NCBI RefSeq assembly: GCF_000718015.1
Contig: NZ_JODY01000014.1
Span: forward strand, 1-64,000
Direction: 5' to 3'
DNA from: Streptomyces catenulae
GTDB lineage: Bacteria > Actinomycetota > Actinomycetes > Streptomycetales > Streptomycetaceae
Length of the DNA: 64,000 nt
In this document: positions 36,567 through 45,693 of the stretch, in pieces
Position numbering within the stretch: the stretch's first letter is position 1
How the letters are laid out: each line of letters begins with the position of its first letter
The notes under the pieces: model-generated
Databases searched by the model: none
What the model saw: only the letters and a program-made list of their open reading frames with translations
What the model was told of the DNA's origin: nothing
Made by a program: the position numbers and the translations under genes

Positions 36567-37475
36567 TCAGGCCGGAGCGGCGAGGGCGGTCAGCGCCGTT
36601 CGTACCCGCTCCGTCTGTGCCGGGTCGGCCTCGACCAGCGGGCCGCGCACCGTGGGGTGCGGGATGATGCCCAGTTCGGCCAGGGCCGCCTTGGCGGTGA
36701 CGGCGCCCGGGGCGGTGTGCATCAGGGCGTCCGTCAGGGGGAGCAGGGATGTCTGGAGCTCCTTCGCGGTGGTGAGGTCGCCGCGGCGGACCGCGTGGAC
36801 GAGGTCGGCGTTGCGGTCGGCGGCGACATTGCCGACGACGCTGACCAGGCCGGTGGCACCGCAGGCGAGGTAGGGCAGGTTCAGTTCGTCGATGCCGCAG
36901 TAGTAGGCGAGCGGGGTGCGGTCCATGACCGTCATCGCCTCGAACAGGTCGCCCTTCGCGTCCTTGACGGCGCGGATGCGGGGGTGGCGGGCGAGGTCGA
37001 TCAGGGTGGCGGCTTCGAGGGGGATGCCGGTGCGGGCCGGGACGTCGTAGAGCATCACGGGCAGGGCGGTGGCGTCGGCGACGGCCGTGCAGTGGGCGCG
37101 TACGCCGTCCTGGGTGGGCCGGGAGTAGTACGGGCAGACGAGGAGCAGGGCGTCGGCCCCGGCGGCCTCGGCCTCGCGGGCGCGCCGCACGCTTTCGGCG
37201 GTGCTGTGGGTGCCGACACCGGCGACGACGCGGGCGCGGCCCCGCGCCAGGGACACCACGGTGCGCAGCAGACGGGCCGTTTCTGTCGCGGTCAGGGTGG
37301 GTGCTTCGCCGGTGGTGCCGCCGACGACGATGCCGTCGCACCCGGTGGCCAGCAGATGGTCGACGAGGGCGGTCAGCCCGGGTTCGCAGAGCGTGCCGTC
37401 GGGCCGCATCGGGGTCGCCATGGCGACGAGGTTGGTGCCGAAGAGCTGGTCGGGGGTGGGGCGTGGGGCGTTCAT
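36567..37475 (-). CDS. dapA: DapA-family aldolase (dihydrodipicolinate synthase-like)
   Basis: A 302-residue TIM-barrel class I aldolase of the DapA/NAL family. The GGTTGEAPTLT motif, the Tyr in PVMLYDVPARTG and the Schiff-base lysine in RAVKDAKGD are intact, as is the pyruvate-binding arrangement of 4-hydroxy-tetrahydrodipicolinate synthase. It is divergent from a LysR-type regulator that starts 72 bases away. This suggests a locally regulated, possibly secondary copy rather than the housekeeping lysine-pathway gene, which in Streptomyces usually sits near dapB. A related function such as another pyruvate-dependent aldolase is possible. Confidence 0.88.
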   Translation of the reverse strand: MNAPRPTPDQLFGTNLVAMATPMRPDGTLCEPGLTALVDHLLATGCDGIVVGGTTGEAPTLTATETARLLRTVVSLARGRARVVAGVGTHSTAESVRRAREAEAAGADALLLVCPYYSRPTQDGVRAHCTAVADATALPVMLYDVPARTGIPLEAATLIDLARHPRIRAVKDAKGDLFEAMTVMDRTPLAYYCGIDELNLPYLACGATGLVSVVGNVAADRNADLVHAVRRGDLTTAKELQTSLLPLTDALMHTAPGAVTAKAALAELGIIPHPTVRGPLVEADPAQTERVRTALTALAAPA

Positions 37476-37547
37476 GGGGCGATCCTGCCCGCCGCGATTA
37501 CTCCGGTCCATCGATGGTTTCTTGTCAGCACTGCGTAGTCTGGCTTC

Positions 37548-38438
37548 ATGATGGATGTGGGGGCCCTACAGGCGTTGCGGTCGGTGGCCGCGCTCGGGAC
37601 GCTGACGCGGGCGGCGGAGGATCTCGGGTTCACCGCCTCGGCGGTGTCGCAGCAGATCAAGCGGTTGGAGCGGCAGGTCGGTGTGCCGGTGCTGGCCCCG
37701 GCGGGGCGCGGGGTGGTGCTGACCCTGGCCGGGCGGGCGCTCGTCGACGCGGCGCCGGAGGTCTTCCAGGCGTTGGAGCGCTGCGCGGAGTCGGCGCGGT
37801 CCGTGGCCGAGGGGGCGCCCCGCGGGACGCTGCGGGTGGTGTCGTTCTCCACGGGCATCCGCGGGCTGCTCGCCCCCGTCATGGCGCGGCTGGCGGAGCG
37901 CTGTCCGGAGCTGCGGGTGCACATCACCGAGCAGGAGCCCGGTCAGGCGCTGCACTGTGTCGACGCGGCCACCGCCGATCTCGCCCTGCTCCACGACGTC
38001 GACGGGCTGCCGGTCCCGCTGCCGCCGTCGTTGACGCAGCGCCCGCTCCACACCGACGTCGGCGACATCGTGATGCACCACACCCATCCCCTGGCGCGCG
38101 GCACCTCGCCGCTGACCAGCGGTGATCTCGCCGGTCACGCCTGGGCGACGAGCCCGCCGCGGACGGTGTGCCACCAGTGGTTCCAGCGGGTGGTGGCGGA
38201 GCTGCCCGAGGCGCCCGAGGTGCGCCATCTGATCGACGACTTCTCCACCCAGCTCTCCCTGGTCGCCTCCGGGGAGGTCATCGCGCTGATCCCGCGGCTG
38301 GCCCGTCCGCCGCTGCCGGAGGGGCTCGTCGTACGGCCGCTGCGGCGGCCCCCGAAGCGGGAGGTGTACGCGGCCTGGCGGCGGAGCGCCCATGCGAGTC
38401 CGGCGATCCACGCGCTGCTGGCGGAGTTGGGGCGGTAG
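37548..38438 (+). CDS. LysR-family transcriptional regulator
   Basis: A 296-residue LysR-type regulator. The N-terminal helix-turn-helix (about 5-60) contains LTRAAEDLGFTASAVSQQIKRLER. The substrate-binding domain follows from about residue 92 (GTLRVVSFSTGIRGLL). Its promoter region of 72 bases is shared with the divergent DapA-like aldolase gene, the classical arrangement for a LysR regulator and its target. Start ATG 37548; an alternative ATG one codon later is equally possible. Confidence 0.92.
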   Translation: MMDVGALQALRSVAALGTLTRAAEDLGFTASAVSQQIKRLERQVGVPVLAPAGRGVVLTLAGRALVDAAPEVFQALERCAESARSVAEGAPRGTLRVVSFSTGIRGLLAPVMARLAERCPELRVHITEQEPGQALHCVDAATADLALLHDVDGLPVPLPPSLTQRPLHTDVGDIVMHHTHPLARGTSPLTSGDLAGHAWATSPPRTVCHQWFQRVVAELPEAPEVRHLIDDFSTQLSLVASGEVIALIPRLARPPLPEGLVVRPLRRPPKREVYAAWRRSAHASPAIHALLAELGR

Positions 38439-38440
38439 GG

Positions 38441-38479
38441 AGCACCCGCCCGCGGCGCGGGCTTCCGGGCGGGTGTGCT
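38441..38479 (+). terminator. Stem-loop after the LysR gene
   Basis: AGCACCCGCCCG (38441-38452) pairs with CGGGCGGGTGTGCT (38466-38479) apart from a 2-base bulge. It begins 3 bases after the stop codon. Confidence 0.6.
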
Positions 38480-38598
38480 GCGGTGGTCGCGCCGTGGCCG
38501 GTGGGGCGGACGTCGGTCACATCGGCCGAACGCGCCTCCTCCGGCCGGTGCGTCGCCGGAGAATGGCGGCGTTTTGTTGATCCGACCGAGGGGCGGCA

Positions 38599-38916
38599 AT
38601 GACGTACGAACCCAGCAACCTGATCAAGGAAGGCTCCTGGAAGGTCGGTCACCTGGCCGAGGAACTCGCCAACGGCCGGGGAGCCTTCGAGCGGGCCGAC
38701 AACGCGGTCCGGGTCTTCAAGCATCTGGAGCGGATCACCGGTCATCTGCCGCTGCTGCTGAGCCGCGCCACGGCCGTCCTCACGGAGACGGCGCGCAACC
38801 CGGAGGAGGCCGCCGCGGCCGCCCGCCACGCCGAGGAGGCGGCGAAGGCCGCCGCCGTCCTCGCCACGCATCTCAAGGAGGCGGAGCTGGCGGCGCGGCG
38901 GGCGCGGCAGTCCTGA
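38599..38916 (+). CDS. Small helical hypothetical protein
   Basis: A 105-residue soluble protein. The C-terminal half is a long Ala/Glu/Lys-rich amphipathic helix (EEAAAAARHAEEAAKAAAVL) likely to form a coiled coil. The N-terminal half, starting MTYEPSNLIKEGSWKVG, has no motif that I recognise. GAGGGGCGG just upstream of the ATG supports translation. No operon partners; function unknown. Confidence 0.65.
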   Translation: MTYEPSNLIKEGSWKVGHLAEELANGRGAFERADNAVRVFKHLERITGHLPLLLSRATAVLTETARNPEEAAAAARHAEEAAKAAAVLATHLKEAELAARRARQS

Positions 38917-38940
38917 GCGGACGGCGCGCGGCCCGTACGC

Positions 38941-39267
38941 TCACGCTCCCCCGTCGGCCCCGGCCGCCGCGCGCAGCGCCGCCCGGATCCGGGCGGTCTC
39001 GGGCGCGCCCTCCAGGCCGTCCGGGGTGCGGTACATCCGGCAGGTGAGGGAGGGCACCGCGCCCGGTACGGCGAACGGGTCGCGGCCGTTGATCAGGATC
39101 GTCGGGGAGCCGGTGAAACCGGTCCGTGCGGCCGTCGCCTCGTCGGTGACGGTGCGGATGGTGAGGCGGGCGGCGCGCAGCCCGGTCCCGTCCAGCGCCT
39201 GCCGCAGCCGCTCCTCGGCGAGCCGCTGGTTCGGGCAGTCAGGCACCACGAGTACCTCGATCTCCAT
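38941..39267 (-). CDS. Small thioredoxin-fold-like protein
   Basis: A 108-residue protein. It begins MEIEVLVVPDCPNQ, a beta strand followed by a single-Cys CPN motif as in thioredoxin/glutaredoxin-like folds, and contains the cis-Pro-like stretch GFTGSPTILINGRDPF and a CRMYRTPDG segment with a second Cys. Proteins of this type are common in Streptomyces and are often labelled alkylmercury-lyase-like or thioredoxin-like; the function is not established. The ATG at 39265-39267 was chosen because the strand starts there; longer upstream frames are Arg/Pro-rich. Confidence 0.7.
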   Translation of the reverse strand: MEIEVLVVPDCPNQRLAEERLRQALDGTGLRAARLTIRTVTDEATAARTGFTGSPTILINGRDPFAVPGAVPSLTCRMYRTPDGLEGAPETARIRAALRAAAGADGGA

Positions 39268-39607
39268 GGCGGTGTCGGTCTCCCTCGGTGCGTCGGTCTC
39301 CCTGCCTCCATGGTCGCGCGTCCGGGGCGTACCGGGGAACGCGGCCGGGCGGCGCCGTGGCCTCCGCCGTCGCCCGGTCGCGGGCGGCGGCCTCCTGCGT
39401 CCGGGTGAAGGGGACGGCGGCCGGGGGCGCGTCCGGGCCGAAAGGCGGACGGGACGCCGCATGAATGGACGGTGACTGATCCCGTGGACATGGCAATGAT
39501 CCTGCAGGGCGGCTTCCCGACGGTCCCGGCGGAGGACGGCGCCGGACGCCGGACGACGTACGGCCGCGGCGACGGGCCCCGCGCCCCGGAACCGGACCGC
39601 CCCGGAC
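39268..39607. other. 340-base intergenic region, nothing recognised
   Basis: Very GC-rich, with only Arg/Pro-rich overlapping frames. It must contain the promoter of the small thioredoxin-like gene and the 3' end of the TPR regulator transcript. No repeat or hairpin stands out. Confidence 0.5.
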
Positions 39608-40960
39608 TCACCCCGCGGCCGGGCGCAGAGCCTCCCGGAACTCCCTGACCCGCGGGTTGCCCTGATGGGGCGCGAGGCGTCGGGCGAGCCCGGGCAGGGT
39701 GCCGTGGGCGGAGCCCGCAGCCAGCTGCCGGTGGTGGCGCAGCGCCCGCAAGGCGTGGTCCGCCGCACCGTCGATCTCGTCGAGGGTGAGCAGGGAGTCC
39801 GCGATCCGGGCGTGCAGCAGGGCGCGGGCCTTGTGGTGGTCGGCGGGGCGGCAGGCCAGGGAGCGTTCCAGCTCGCGCAGGGCGCCGCGGTGGTCGCCCA
39901 GGCAGGAGAGGACTTCGGCGCGTTGGTAGCGCAGCGCGGTCTCGGGATAGCTGGTGAAGGGGCCTTCGGGGCCGGTGGCGCGGGCGAGCCGGGTCTCGGC
40001 CGCCAGCAGATCGGCCCCGGCCCCACGCCCCCGGCCCGCCCCGGCGCCGACCGCCGCGCGCCCGGCGTGCAGATAGGCGCGGACGGCGTCGGGCACCGCG
40101 CCGCCCGCGAGGTCGACGGCCGTGTCGCCGAGGGCGGCGGCCTCCTGGTGCCTGCCGAGCTGGTGCGCCTGCACGCTCAGACAGCGCAGGACGACGGTGT
40201 ACGAGGTGAGGTCGCCTGCGGTGCGGGCCAGCGCGAGGGCGACGTCGTAGTAGTGGCGGGCGAGGGCCGGGTGGCCGATCTCGCCGGTGCGTCCGGCGAG
40301 CAGCAGGGTGAGCTGGGCGGCGCCGGTGAACAGCGCGCGGCGGACGGCGGGGTGGGCGGGCGCGGTCAGCAGCGGCACCGCCTCGGCGGCGAGGAACCCG
40401 GCGAGCGCCGGTCTGCCGTGGGCGCCGCCGTACCGCTCGCCCAGGAGGACGGTGCGGAGCGCGACCGCCTCCAGGCGCGCCGGGGCCGAGGCGGGCACCC
40501 GGGGTGCGCGGGGGTCGGCCGGGGGGAGTTCGGGGTGGTGGCCGCCCCATCCGGTGTGGAGGCGGGGCGGGTGGGCGAGGGCGGCACCGGCGAGGGCGCC
40601 GCGCCGGGCGGGGTCGGCGTCGGCGTGGCAGAGGGCGGCGAGGCGGCGGACCGGGTCGCCGCCGCGCAGTGCGGCCCTCAGCACCGGGGCGACCCCGGGG
40701 GTCGGTTCGGCGAACCCGGTGCCCTGGAGGGTGACGCGGCGGCCGAGGCGCTGGCCGAGGACCTGGCCGACGAGGTGGGCGACCGGCGGCCGGGGGCGGG
40801 CGCCGTCGAGCCAGCGGGCCACCGAGGCGCGGTCGTAGCGCAGGCGCAGGCCCTGGGCGGCGCCGAGGGTGTTGACGGCCCGGGCAAGGTCGGTGGCGGA
40901 CCAGTCGGCCTCGGTCAGCAGGGCCGCCAGCATGCGGTTGGGGTGGCGCGGGAGCGTCAT
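39608..40960 (-). CDS. XRE-like regulator with TPR-type helical repeats
   Basis: A 450-residue regulator of a type frequent in Streptomyces. The N-terminus has a helix-turn-helix-like segment (WSATDLARAVNTLG, then RYDRASVARWLDGARPRPP, about 15-60). The rest is helical with repeat character, for example HYYDVALALARTAGD, AAALGDTAVDLAGG and GALRELERSLACRP, indicating TPR-like protein-interaction repeats. It is divergent from the Pls-type synthetase gene 698 bases away and could control it, but there is no direct evidence. Confidence 0.82.
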   Translation of the reverse strand: MTLPRHPNRMLAALLTEADWSATDLARAVNTLGAAQGLRLRYDRASVARWLDGARPRPPVAHLVGQVLGQRLGRRVTLQGTGFAEPTPGVAPVLRAALRGGDPVRRLAALCHADADPARRGALAGAALAHPPRLHTGWGGHHPELPPADPRAPRVPASAPARLEAVALRTVLLGERYGGAHGRPALAGFLAAEAVPLLTAPAHPAVRRALFTGAAQLTLLLAGRTGEIGHPALARHYYDVALALARTAGDLTSYTVVLRCLSVQAHQLGRHQEAAALGDTAVDLAGGAVPDAVRAYLHAGRAAVGAGAGRGRGAGADLLAAETRLARATGPEGPFTSYPETALRYQRAEVLSCLGDHRGALRELERSLACRPADHHKARALLHARIADSLLTLDEIDGAADHALRALRHHRQLAAGSAHGTLPGLARRLAPHQGNPRVREFREALRPAAG

Positions 40961-41658
40961 GGCTGTCTTCCTCGCTCACTGGTCGGTCCGGACCGGAGGC
41001 CGCGGCGCACCTGGTGCCGCGGTGGCGCACCGCGGCGGCTGCGCCCGCCGTCCCGCCACCCGACGACCAGGCGTTCCGCCCCGGCTCACTTCATGGTTCC
41101 CGCGGCACCCGGCCCTTGTCTACGGCGGAACACGTCGGGTGGTGCCGCGGCGGCCCGGGGGCGGAAGCCGTCCGCCGTACGGAAGGGCGTCCTCGGCGGG
41201 GGAATTCCGGCGCCTGCGGGATATCGGTGACGGGGGAAACAGATGTTCTTGGCCGCACAGGCCGGATTTGGTCCGTACGCCCGGACGGTGCCTCCGGCAG
41301 GTGCGGACAGCAGCGTATTCCGGCCCGAGTCGGCCCGGGGACGGGCCGGGAACCGGCCAGACCGCGGGCGGCCCCGTGACCGGCTCCGTCGCACGTGGGG
41401 CGCCGGGAGCGCCGGGGCGGCTCAGCTCGCCGGACCGGGTTCCTCCGGCCGGACGGGCCGGAATGCGACAGCCGGGAAAGGGAATTCCAGCCTTTCGCCG
41501 AGAAACGTCGCGCGGAGCGCCTTTTCCGCTTTCCTGAGGTCCTTGATCCCTTGACCACGCATTCTTGATCCAGCATTTGCGCTCCCGTAGCGAACGCGGA
41601 CATCTGGGCGTGCATCGATAGAAGTGCGCCCGCCGGAACAGGCGGCGACGGAAAGGGA
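40961..41658. other. 698-base divergent promoter region of pls
   Basis: No gene supported. The last 150 bases are markedly less GC-rich and are the likely pls promoter. TTGATCC occurs at 41543 and 41565, 22 bp (two helical turns) apart, with TTGACC between them. The region otherwise holds only GC-rich overlapping frames. Confidence 0.5.
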
Positions 41659-44600
41659 ATGTCCGCGATGCCAGAACACCTTCCCCACACCTCACTTCAC
41701 GCGCCGCCCCCACCCCCGGGCGGCGCGCCACCGCGTCCTGCCGGGCCCGGCACCCTCACCGGCGTCCTGGCGGCCACCGCGCGCGCCCATCCCGCCGCCC
41801 CGGCGCTGGATGCCGGAGGACGGGTGCTCGACTACCGCACGCTGCTCGCCGACGTCACCGCGCTCGCCGAGAAACTGTGGGCCGGTGGTCTCGGTCCCGG
41901 CGACCGGGTCGGGGTGCGGGTGCCGTCCGGGACGGCCGATCTGTATGTGGCGATCCTGGCCGTGCTCCACTGCGGCGCGGCGTACGTCCCGGTGGACGCC
42001 GACGATCCGGACGAGCGCGCCGAACTGATCTGGCGCGAGGGCGAGGTGGTCGCCGTGATCGGCGCCGGGCGGTCGGTCACCGTACGGCCCGGTGTGCCGC
42101 CGGTCGGGCGGTGCGGCGCCCCGGGGCCGGAGGACGACGCCTGGATCATCTTCACGTCCGGCACCACGGGCCGCCCCAAGGGGGTGGCCGTCAGCCACCG
42201 TTCGGCGACGGCGTTCGTGGACGCGGAGGCCGCACTGTTCCTCCGGGACGCTCCGCTCGGTCCGGGTGACCGGGTGCTCGCCGGGCTGTCCGTCGCGTTC
42301 GACGCGTCCTGCGAGGAGATGTGGCTGGCCTGGCGGCACGGCGCCTGTCTGGTCCCGGCGCCCCGCGCGCTGGTCCGCTCCGGCGCGGACCTCGGCCCGT
42401 GGTTGCAGGAGCGGGGCATCACGGTCGTCTCGACGGTGCCGACGCTGGCCGATCTGTGGCCGGTCGAGACATTGGAGGCGGTGCGGCTGCTCATCGTCGG
42501 CGGTGAGGCGTGCCCGTCCGGTCTGGTCGACCGGCTCGGCGCGGGCCGCGAGATGTGGAACACGTACGGGCCGACGGAGACCACGGTCGTCGCCTGTGCG
42601 GCGCGGCTGCTGCCCGGGGAGCCGGTCCGGATCGGGCGGGCGCTGGACGGCTGGGAGCTGGCCGTGGTGGACGCCGGGGGGCGGCCCGTCGCGCCGGGCG
42701 GCACCGGGGAGTTGCTGATCGCGGGCGCGGGGACGGCCCGCTATCTGGATCCGGCCAAGGACGCGGAGAAGTTCGCCGCCCACCCCGCGCTGCCCGGGCG
42801 GCGGGTCTACCGCAGCGGCGACCTGGTGCGGGCCGATCCGGCGGGGCTGGTCTTCGTGGGGCGCGCCGACGACCAGGTCAAGGTGGCCGGGCGGCGGATC
42901 GAACTCGGCGAGGTCGACGCCGCGTTGCGGGCGGTGCCCGGCATCCGGGCGGCGGCCGCGGCGGTGCGGTCCACCGCCGCGGGTGATCAGCTGCTGGTCG
43001 GCTATCTGGTGCCCGATCCGGACTTCCCCGGGGGCGGTTGCGATCTCGCGGCGGCCCGGCGGCACCTCCTGGGGCTGCTGCCGCAGGCCCTCGTCCCGGT
43101 GCTGACCCTCGTCGAGCGGTTGCCGACCCGTACGTCGGGCAAGGTGGACCGGGCCGCGCTGCCCTGGCCGCTGCCGCACCAGCGGAGCGACGAACAGCCG
43201 GACGAGGGCCCGGTGTTGACGGGGACCGCGGGCTGGGTCGCCGGGTGCTGGCGGGAGCTGCTGGGCGTCCCGGTGGCGGCGGACGGCGATTTCTTCGCGC
43301 TCGGCGGCACCAGCCTGGGCGCCGCCCGGCTGGTCACCGCGCTCCGCGCCCGCTGCCCGCAGATCTCGGTCGCCGACCTCTACGCGCATCCGCGGCTCGA
43401 CGCGCTCGCCGCCCATCTGGACCGGCTGATGAGCGCCGCCACCGACGACACGGAGCCGGACCGGGACCGCACCGTGCGGCCCGTCCCGCGCCATGTCGGG
43501 GTCGTGCAGTCGCTCGTCCTGGTGGCGCTGTTCGCGGTCTCGGGGGTGCGGTGGGTACTGCTGCTCGCCGCCGTCGACAACCTCATCGGGCCGCTGCGCT
43601 GGGCGCCGCACGCCTCGTGGTGGGCGATCTGCGGCTGGTGGCTCGGGCTGTGCAGCACGCCCGCCCGGGTGGTGATCGGCGCGGGCGTGGCCCGGCTGCT
43701 CACCCGCGGGCTGCGGGCCGGTGCCCATCCGCGGGGCGGGTCGGCGCATCTGCGGCTGTGGGCGGCCGAGCGCACCGTCGCCGCCTTCGGTGTCCCGGCG
43801 TTGACCGGCACCCCGTGGGCGGGCCGGTTCGCGCGGCTGCTGGGCTGCCGGGTGGGCCGGGGCGTCGCCCTGCACACCCTGCCGCCGGTGACCGGTCTGG
43901 CCGCCTTCGAGGACGGGTGTGTCCTGGAGCCGGAGGTGGACGCGGCCGGGTGGTGGCTGAGCGGCGACACCCTGCACCTGGGGCCGGTGCGGGTCGGCGC
44001 CGGGGCGCGGGTCGCGGCCCGGGCGACGCTGATGCCGGGGGCGCACGTCGGCGCGGGCGCGGAGGTCGCGCCCGGGGCGTGCGTCATGGGGGCGGTGCCC
44101 GCGGGGCAGCGGTGGGCGGGCAGCCCCGCGCGCCGCGTCGCCGAGGCGGCGGAGGCGGGGCGGCCCGCGCCGCGCACCGTCCGCTCCCGGCGCTGGGACG
44201 TGGCGTACGCCGCCGCGCTGCCCGGCCTCGCCGCGCTGCCGCTGTGCGCGGCGCTGCCCGGTCTGGCGGTGCTGTGGTGGCTGACGCACGACGCCGCGGA
44301 CCTGGCCACCGTCGTCGGTGATCTGCTGCTCTCCGCGGTGCCGCTGACGCTGCTGTCGCTGGTGTGCTACGCCGCGCTGCTGGCCCTCGTCGTCCGGGTG
44401 GCGGGCCGGGCGCTGCGGCCGGGGTACCACCCGGCGGACGGCGGCGTCGCCTGGTGCGCCTGGCTCACCACCCGGCTGATGGACCAGGCCAGGGGGTCGC
44501 TCTTCCCGCTGTACGCGAGCCTGTTGACGCCGGTGTGGCTGCGGCTGCTGGGGTCGCGGGTGGGGCGCCGGGCGGAGATCTCCACGGCGTTGGCGCTGCC

Positions 44601-45606
44601 GTCGCTCACCCGGGTCGGCGACGGCGCGTTCCTCGCCGACGACACGCTCATCGCCCCGTTCGCGCTGCGCGACGGCTGGCTGCGGTTGGGGACGGCCGAG
44701 GTCGGCGACCGGGCATTCGTCGGCAACTCCGGCATCGTGGGCCCGGGGCGGACCGTGCCGGACGACGCCCTGATCGGCGTGCTCTCCGACGCGCCGCCGG
44801 AGCTGGGCACGGGCGGCTCCTGGCTGGGCCGCCCGGGCACGGCGGTCTCCCGGACGGCCGACCGGCCCGACCCCCGGCGCACATACGCCCCGCCGCGCCG
44901 TCTCGTCCTGGCGCGCGCCGCCGTCGAACTGTGCCGTCTCGTCCCGGTGTGCTGTGCGGTGCTCCTCGCCGACGCCGGTTTCGCGGTCCTCCAGGAGACG
45001 GTGGACCTCGACGGCTGGGCGGTCGGCGCGGCCGTCGCCGGTCTGGTGCTGCTGCTGGGCGGGGTGGTGGCGTGTCTGCTGACGACGGCCGCGAAGTGGC
45101 TGCTGATGGGCCGTTTCCGGGCGGGTGAGCATCCGCTGTGGAGCTCGTTCGTGTGGCGCAACGAGCTGTACGACGCGTTCGTGGAGGAGTTGGCGATGCC
45201 GTGGCTGGGCGGTGCGCTGGTCGGCACGCCGCTGCTCAACGTGTGGCTGCGGTCCCTGGGCGCGCGGATCGGGCGCGGGGTCTGGTGCGAGAGCCACTGG
45301 CTGCCCGAGACCGACCTCGTACGGCTGGGTGACGGCGCGAGCGTCAACCGCGGCTGTGTGCTGCAGACGCATCTCTTCCACGACCGGCTGATGCGCGTCG
45401 ACGAGGTCCGGCTCGGCGCGGGCGCGACCCTGGGCCCGCACTCCATCGTGCTGCCGGCGGCGACGGTCGGGGACGGCACGGTGGTCGGCCCGGCGTCGCT
45501 GGTGATGCGCGGTGAGCGGCTGCCCGCGGGGAGCCGCTGGCTCGGTAACCCCGTCGTGGCGTGGACCGGCCCCCGGGCGGCGCGGCCGGAGCCCGCGAGA
45601 CCGTGA
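41659..45606 (+). CDS. pls: Pls-type membrane NRPS, cationic poly(amino acid) synthetase
   Basis: A 1315-residue protein matching the length and layout of epsilon-poly-L-lysine synthetase. Residues about 35-500 are an adenylation domain, followed by a T domain with LGGTSL (Ser552). The rest alternates membrane helices (about six: near 615, 650, 855, 900, 1095, 1130) with three soluble left-handed-beta-helix-like segments (for example VRVGAGARVAARATLMPGA). These tandem segments form the peptide-polymerising part in Pls. Pocket residues read by eye are DAESIGTVVK; Glu at the third position suggests a basic substrate such as Lys, Orn or a shorter diamino acid. There is no thioesterase, as expected. 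ATG 41659 or 41668 may be the start; GGAAAGGGA fits the second better. An M1 peptidase gene follows. Confidence 0.93.
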   Translation: MSAMPEHLPHTSLHAPPPPPGGAPPRPAGPGTLTGVLAATARAHPAAPALDAGGRVLDYRTLLADVTALAEKLWAGGLGPGDRVGVRVPSGTADLYVAILAVLHCGAAYVPVDADDPDERAELIWREGEVVAVIGAGRSVTVRPGVPPVGRCGAPGPEDDAWIIFTSGTTGRPKGVAVSHRSATAFVDAEAALFLRDAPLGPGDRVLAGLSVAFDASCEEMWLAWRHGACLVPAPRALVRSGADLGPWLQERGITVVSTVPTLADLWPVETLEAVRLLIVGGEACPSGLVDRLGAGREMWNTYGPTETTVVACAARLLPGEPVRIGRALDGWELAVVDAGGRPVAPGGTGELLIAGAGTARYLDPAKDAEKFAAHPALPGRRVYRSGDLVRADPAGLVFVGRADDQVKVAGRRIELGEVDAALRAVPGIRAAAAAVRSTAAGDQLLVGYLVPDPDFPGGGCDLAAARRHLLGLLPQALVPVLTLVERLPTRTSGKVDRAALPWPLPHQRSDEQPDEGPVLTGTAGWVAGCWRELLGVPVAADGDFFALGGTSLGAARLVTALRARCPQISVADLYAHPRLDALAAHLDRLMSAATDDTEPDRDRTVRPVPRHVGVVQSLVLVALFAVSGVRWVLLLAAVDNLIGPLRWAPHASWWAICGWWLGLCSTPARVVIGAGVARLLTRGLRAGAHPRGGSAHLRLWAAERTVAAFGVPALTGTPWAGRFARLLGCRVGRGVALHTLPPVTGLAAFEDGCVLEPEVDAAGWWLSGDTLHLGPVRVGAGARVAARATLMPGAHVGAGAEVAPGACVMGAVPAGQRWAGSPARRVAEAAEAGRPAPRTVRSRRWDVAYAAALPGLAALPLCAALPGLAVLWWLTHDAADLATVVGDLLLSAVPLTLLSLVCYAALLALVVRVAGRALRPGYHPADGGVAWCAWLTTRLMDQARGSLFPLYASLLTPVWLRLLGSRVGRRAEISTALALPSLTRVGDGAFLADDTLIAPFALRDGWLRLGTAEVGDRAFVGNSGIVGPGRTVPDDALIGVLSDAPPELGTGGSWLGRPGTAVSRTADRPDPRRTYAPPRRLVLARAAVELCRLVPVCCAVLLADAGFAVLQETVDLDGWAVGAAVAGLVLLLGGVVACLLTTAAKWLLMGRFRAGEHPLWSSFVWRNELYDAFVEELAMPWLGGALVGTPLLNVWLRSLGARIGRGVWCESHWLPETDLVRLGDGASVNRGCVLQTHLFHDRLMRVDEVRLGAGATLGPHSIVLPAATVGDGTVVGPASLVMRGERLPAGSRWLGNPVVAWTGPRAARPEPARP

Positions 45607-45693
45607 CGCCCGTCCCCGGGTGCGGCGTACGGGCGCCGCACCCGGGGCGCCGCGCCGCCCTTCACCACACCCCCTTGAAAGAGACCGACAGAC

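Noticed and set aside
36567..37475. Including the DapA-like gene in the NRPS cluster
   Set aside because: It is separated by a regulator and a gene remnant and has its own divergent LysR regulator, so it looks like an independent unit.
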